Below, in pieces: positions 5,168 to 6,882 of a DNA stretch of 6,882 nucleotides (positions within the stretch are counted from its first letter, which is position 1; the number at the start of each line of letters is the position of its first letter). Source of the DNA: Actinomycetota bacterium (GTDB lineage: Bacteria > Actinomycetota > Acidimicrobiia > Acidimicrobiales > JAHWLA01); NCBI GenBank assembly GCA_019347595.1, contig JAHWLA010000157.1, positions 1-6,882 of the forward strand. Direction: 5' to 3'. The translations under genes were made by a program, and so were the position numbers. The notes below the pieces were generated by a model. The model was not told the DNA's origin. It saw only the letters and a list, made by a program, of their open reading frames with translations, and did not search any database.

Positions 5168-6484
5168 TCAGACCGTCCGGATCTCGGGGGCGGCGTTGGC
5201 GACGTCGACCTCGCTGTCGATGTCGACGTCCGCGCCATCGTCGAGCGGCGCCAACGCCGCCGGCCGGGCGACGGCCACGGTGGCGAGGACGAGGAGCATG
5301 ACGGCCGCACCGGCGATCGTGGTTGTGGCCAGCCCCACGCGGTCGGCGACCGCCCCTTGGAGCATCGTGCCGATGGGGTAGATGCTCCCGAGCGTCATGA
5401 AGTAGAGGCTGAGGATGCGACCGCGGAACTCGGTGGGCGCCCGCAGCTGCACGACGGTGCTCATGCCCGAGAGGATGCCGATGTACGTGCCCCCGACGAC
5501 GACGAGGGCGGCGAACGCCAGGGGGACGTTCGGCATGACGGCGTACACCGAGATCGCCAGCGCGCTGGCGGCGATGTAGCCGACGATCAGCCGCCGCCGT
5601 CCGAAGCGCCCGGCAAGCGGCGCGATGAGGAGCGCACCGACGATGGCCCCCAGCCCTTGCGCGGTGGTCAGCGCACCGGTAGCCGAGGCGGTGGCCTTGG
5701 CGCCGCCCCCCACCAGCTCGTGGGCCTTGGCCGGGATGAGCGCGATGAACGGCGCCAGCAGGAAGGCCACCACGGCGAGGAGCAGCATCGGGACCCGGCA
5801 GCCCGGTTCGGCCCACGCCGCTCGGGCGCCTGCCCGGATGCGGCTGAAGATGCCGGCGTCGTCGCCCACGTGGCGGGTGTCGGGGAGGTGGATGACGAGC
5901 AGGGCGACGATCACCGCGGCGAACGAGGCGGCGTTGACGGCGAACGCCCAGGTGTACGACGTCGCGGCCACCAGGACGGCAGCGAGGGCGGGGCCGACGA
6001 CCCGCCCGAGGTTGTACTGCGCGGAGCCGAGGGCGATAGCGGACAGGAGGTCGTTCTTCGGGACGAGGTCGGGGATCATCGCCTGGTAGAAGGGCAGCAC
6101 GATGGCGGCGATGCACCCGTTGGCGAAGACGACCGCGGTCACTGCCGCAGGCGACGCCCGGCCGGTCGCCGACAGGGCGGTGAGGATGACGGCAAGCACG
6201 GCCTCGAGGCTGACGCCGACCGCCATGGCCCGGCGTCGGTCGAGCCGGTCGGCGAGCGCCCCGCCGACGGGGGTGAGCACGCCGATGGGGAGGAAGGCGG
6301 CCACGGCGACGAGCGCCGTCCAGCTCGCCTGCCCCGTCTCCTGGGTGACATAGGCGCCGACGGCAACGGCCTGCATCCACGTGCCGATGTTGGAGAAGGC
6401 GCTGGCCGACCACAGGATGCGGAAGTTCCGATGGCGGAACGGCGCGAACGACGACGACGGCACGGCTGTCGAGATTACGGCCAC
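5168..6484 (-). CDS. MFS exporter of the EntS/MFS_3 (DHA3-like) type
   Basis: This 438-residue major facilitator transporter probably expels small molecules using the proton gradient. Seen: the FRHRNFRILWSASAFSNIGTWMQ start (16-38) typical of the EntS-like group; the loop 2-3 motif GGALADRLDRRR (74-85); the FYQAMIPDLVPKNDLLSAIAL block (132-152); a repeat-half loop AGRFGRRRL (291-299); and RGRILSLYFMTLGSIYPIGTM (354-374), another group hallmark. Hydrophobic segments fit about 12 membrane helices. A short acidic cytoplasmic tail (414-434) follows the last helix. The start is GTG, preceded only by GGCGGG touching it; a second GTG at 6463 is an alternative. The substrate (siderophore, drug or metabolite) cannot be told. 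It lies 87 bases after sufU with a long hairpin between them. Confidence 0.9.
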   Translation of the reverse strand: MAVISTAVPSSSFAPFRHRNFRILWSASAFSNIGTWMQAVAVGAYVTQETGQASWTALVAVAAFLPIGVLTPVGGALADRLDRRRAMAVGVSLEAVLAVILTALSATGRASPAAVTAVVFANGCIAAIVLPFYQAMIPDLVPKNDLLSAIALGSAQYNLGRVVGPALAAVLVAATSYTWAFAVNAASFAAVIVALLVIHLPDTRHVGDDAGIFSRIRAGARAAWAEPGCRVPMLLLAVVAFLLAPFIALIPAKAHELVGGGAKATASATGALTTAQGLGAIVGALLIAPLAGRFGRRRLIVGYIAASALAISVYAVMPNVPLAFAALVVVGGTYIGILSGMSTVVQLRAPTEFRGRILSLYFMTLGSIYPIGTMLQGAVADRVGLATTTIAGAAVMLLVLATVAVARPAALAPLDDGADVDIDSEVDVANAAPEIRTV

Positions 6485-6507
6485 CCCGCCGCTATGCCGA
6501 ATGCGTT

Positions 6508-6557
6508 GTTCTGGTCCGCAGATCCCGGGCTGTCGCCCGGGATCTGCGGACCAGAAC
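6508..6557 (-). terminator. Long perfect hairpin after sufU, likely terminator
   Basis: Two perfectly complementary 23-base arms (6508-6530 and 6535-6557) enclose a TGTC loop (6531-6534). It begins 14 bases past the sufU stop and ends 23 bases before the exporter's GTG. No T-run follows. Compared with the hairpin at 19-66, the outer TTCTGGTCCG and an inner ATCCCG are identical and equally placed. The three bases between them differ (GGA there, CAG here), and the other arm differs to match. Termination after sufU is the simplest role; attenuation or processing ahead of the exporter is an alternative. Confidence 0.6.
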
Positions 6558-6571
6558 GGCGAGGGGGCGGG

Positions 6572-6882
6572 TCAGGCGGAGTGGGTGACGGCCTCGTCGA
6601 GGCCCTGGGCCAGCGTGTTCCACGAGAGCGTGGCGCACTTGATGCGCACCGGGAACTTCACCACGCCCTGCAACGCCTCGAGGTCGCCCAGCTTCACGTC
6701 CTCCACCACCGGCTCCGGCTCGTCCTCGCCGTCGGCGCCGTCGAGGCGCTGTTCGTGGATCGACATCATCCCCTTGAAGGCGCGGATCAGGGCGCGCACC
6801 TCGTCGAGCGTCTTGCCCTTCACGGCGGCCGACATCATCGATGCCGACGACTGGCTGATCGAACAGCCCTGGCCCCCGATCT
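6572..6882 (-). CDS. sufU: SufU Fe-S cluster assembly protein (3' part; 5' end outside the window)
   Basis: The last 102 codons of a SufU-family gene are visible; the frame is open to the window edge. SufU is the zinc-binding sulfurtransferase that accepts sulfur from the cysteine desulfurase SufS and passes it to the SUF scaffold. Seen: GGQGCSISQSSASMM at the edge, holding the second conserved Cys of the family, and RIKCATLSWNTL near the end, holding the third conserved Cys. Between them lies the acidic insertion (GEDEPEPVVEDVK) that separates SufU from IscU. The first Cys-x-Asp motif must lie beyond 6882. An internal ATG at 6838 is not the start, because family homology continues upstream of it. 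In Gram-positive suf operons sufU follows sufS; the hairpin here suggests the operon's end. Confidence 0.93.
   Translation of the reverse strand, partial: IGGQGCSISQSSASMMSAAVKGKTLDEVRALIRAFKGMMSIHEQRLDGADGEDEPEPVVEDVKLGDLEALQGVVKFPVRIKCATLSWNTLAQGLDEAVTHSA

Noticed and set aside
4302..6413. Minus-strand frame of 703 codons spanning the exporter and SPFH genes
   Set aside because: It is out of frame with the clear MFS protein on the same strand, is dominated by Arg/Ser/Ala low complexity, and runs antisense through the SPFH coiled coil.
6572..6838. A complete small 88-residue gene starting at 6838
   Set aside because: The frame stays open upstream and encodes the conserved SufU segment with its second Cys, so 6838 is an internal Met of a longer gene cut by the window edge.

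Overview
The window is high-GC DNA with long, tightly packed genes and Thr-rich extracytoplasmic linkers of the 'TTTTT-V-P-TTTT' kind. Together with a SufU-type (not IscU-type) Fe-S gene, this suggests an actinomycete, plausibly of the Acidimicrobiia. That placement is inference from composition and protein style; no rRNA or other phylogenetic marker is present. No tRNA, CRISPR array, insertion sequence or phage signature was seen.

Layout. A minus-strand L,D-transpeptidase lipoprotein gene (72-1031) is followed by a 21-bp-arm hairpin (19-66). It is divergent, across a 124-bp control region, from a plus-strand pair: a luciferase-like (LLM) flavin oxidoreductase (1156-2310) and an alpha/beta hydrolase (2307-3101) that overlap by ATGA. 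After a 69-bp gap comes a second plus-strand pair: an NfeD/YqiJ-like membrane protein (3171-3704) and a flotillin/YqiK-like SPFH protein (3739-5163). This pair ends 4 bp from a convergent major facilitator superfamily (MFS) exporter gene (5168-6484, minus). Upstream of the exporter lies a second long hairpin (6508-6557), then the 3' part of a sufU gene (6572 to beyond the window end, minus). No gene-free stretch exceeds 300 bases.

How the genes may work together. The LLM enzyme and the hydrolase look like a two-step oxidation-then-hydrolysis module of unknown substrate. NfeD plus SPFH form the standard membrane-microdomain partnership. The L,D-transpeptidase and the NfeD-SPFH pair both have an upstream GGAAC-N17-CGTC element resembling promoters of extracytoplasmic-function (ECF) sigma factors, so shared envelope-stress control is possible (inference). 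SufU belongs to Fe-S cluster assembly and is unrelated to its neighbours.

No wholly new multi-gene system was recognised. The most unusual signals are non-coding. The two long hairpins share an outer stem and an inner block, but differ in a 3-bp block on both arms so that pairing is kept. The second signal is the repeated ECF-like promoter signature.
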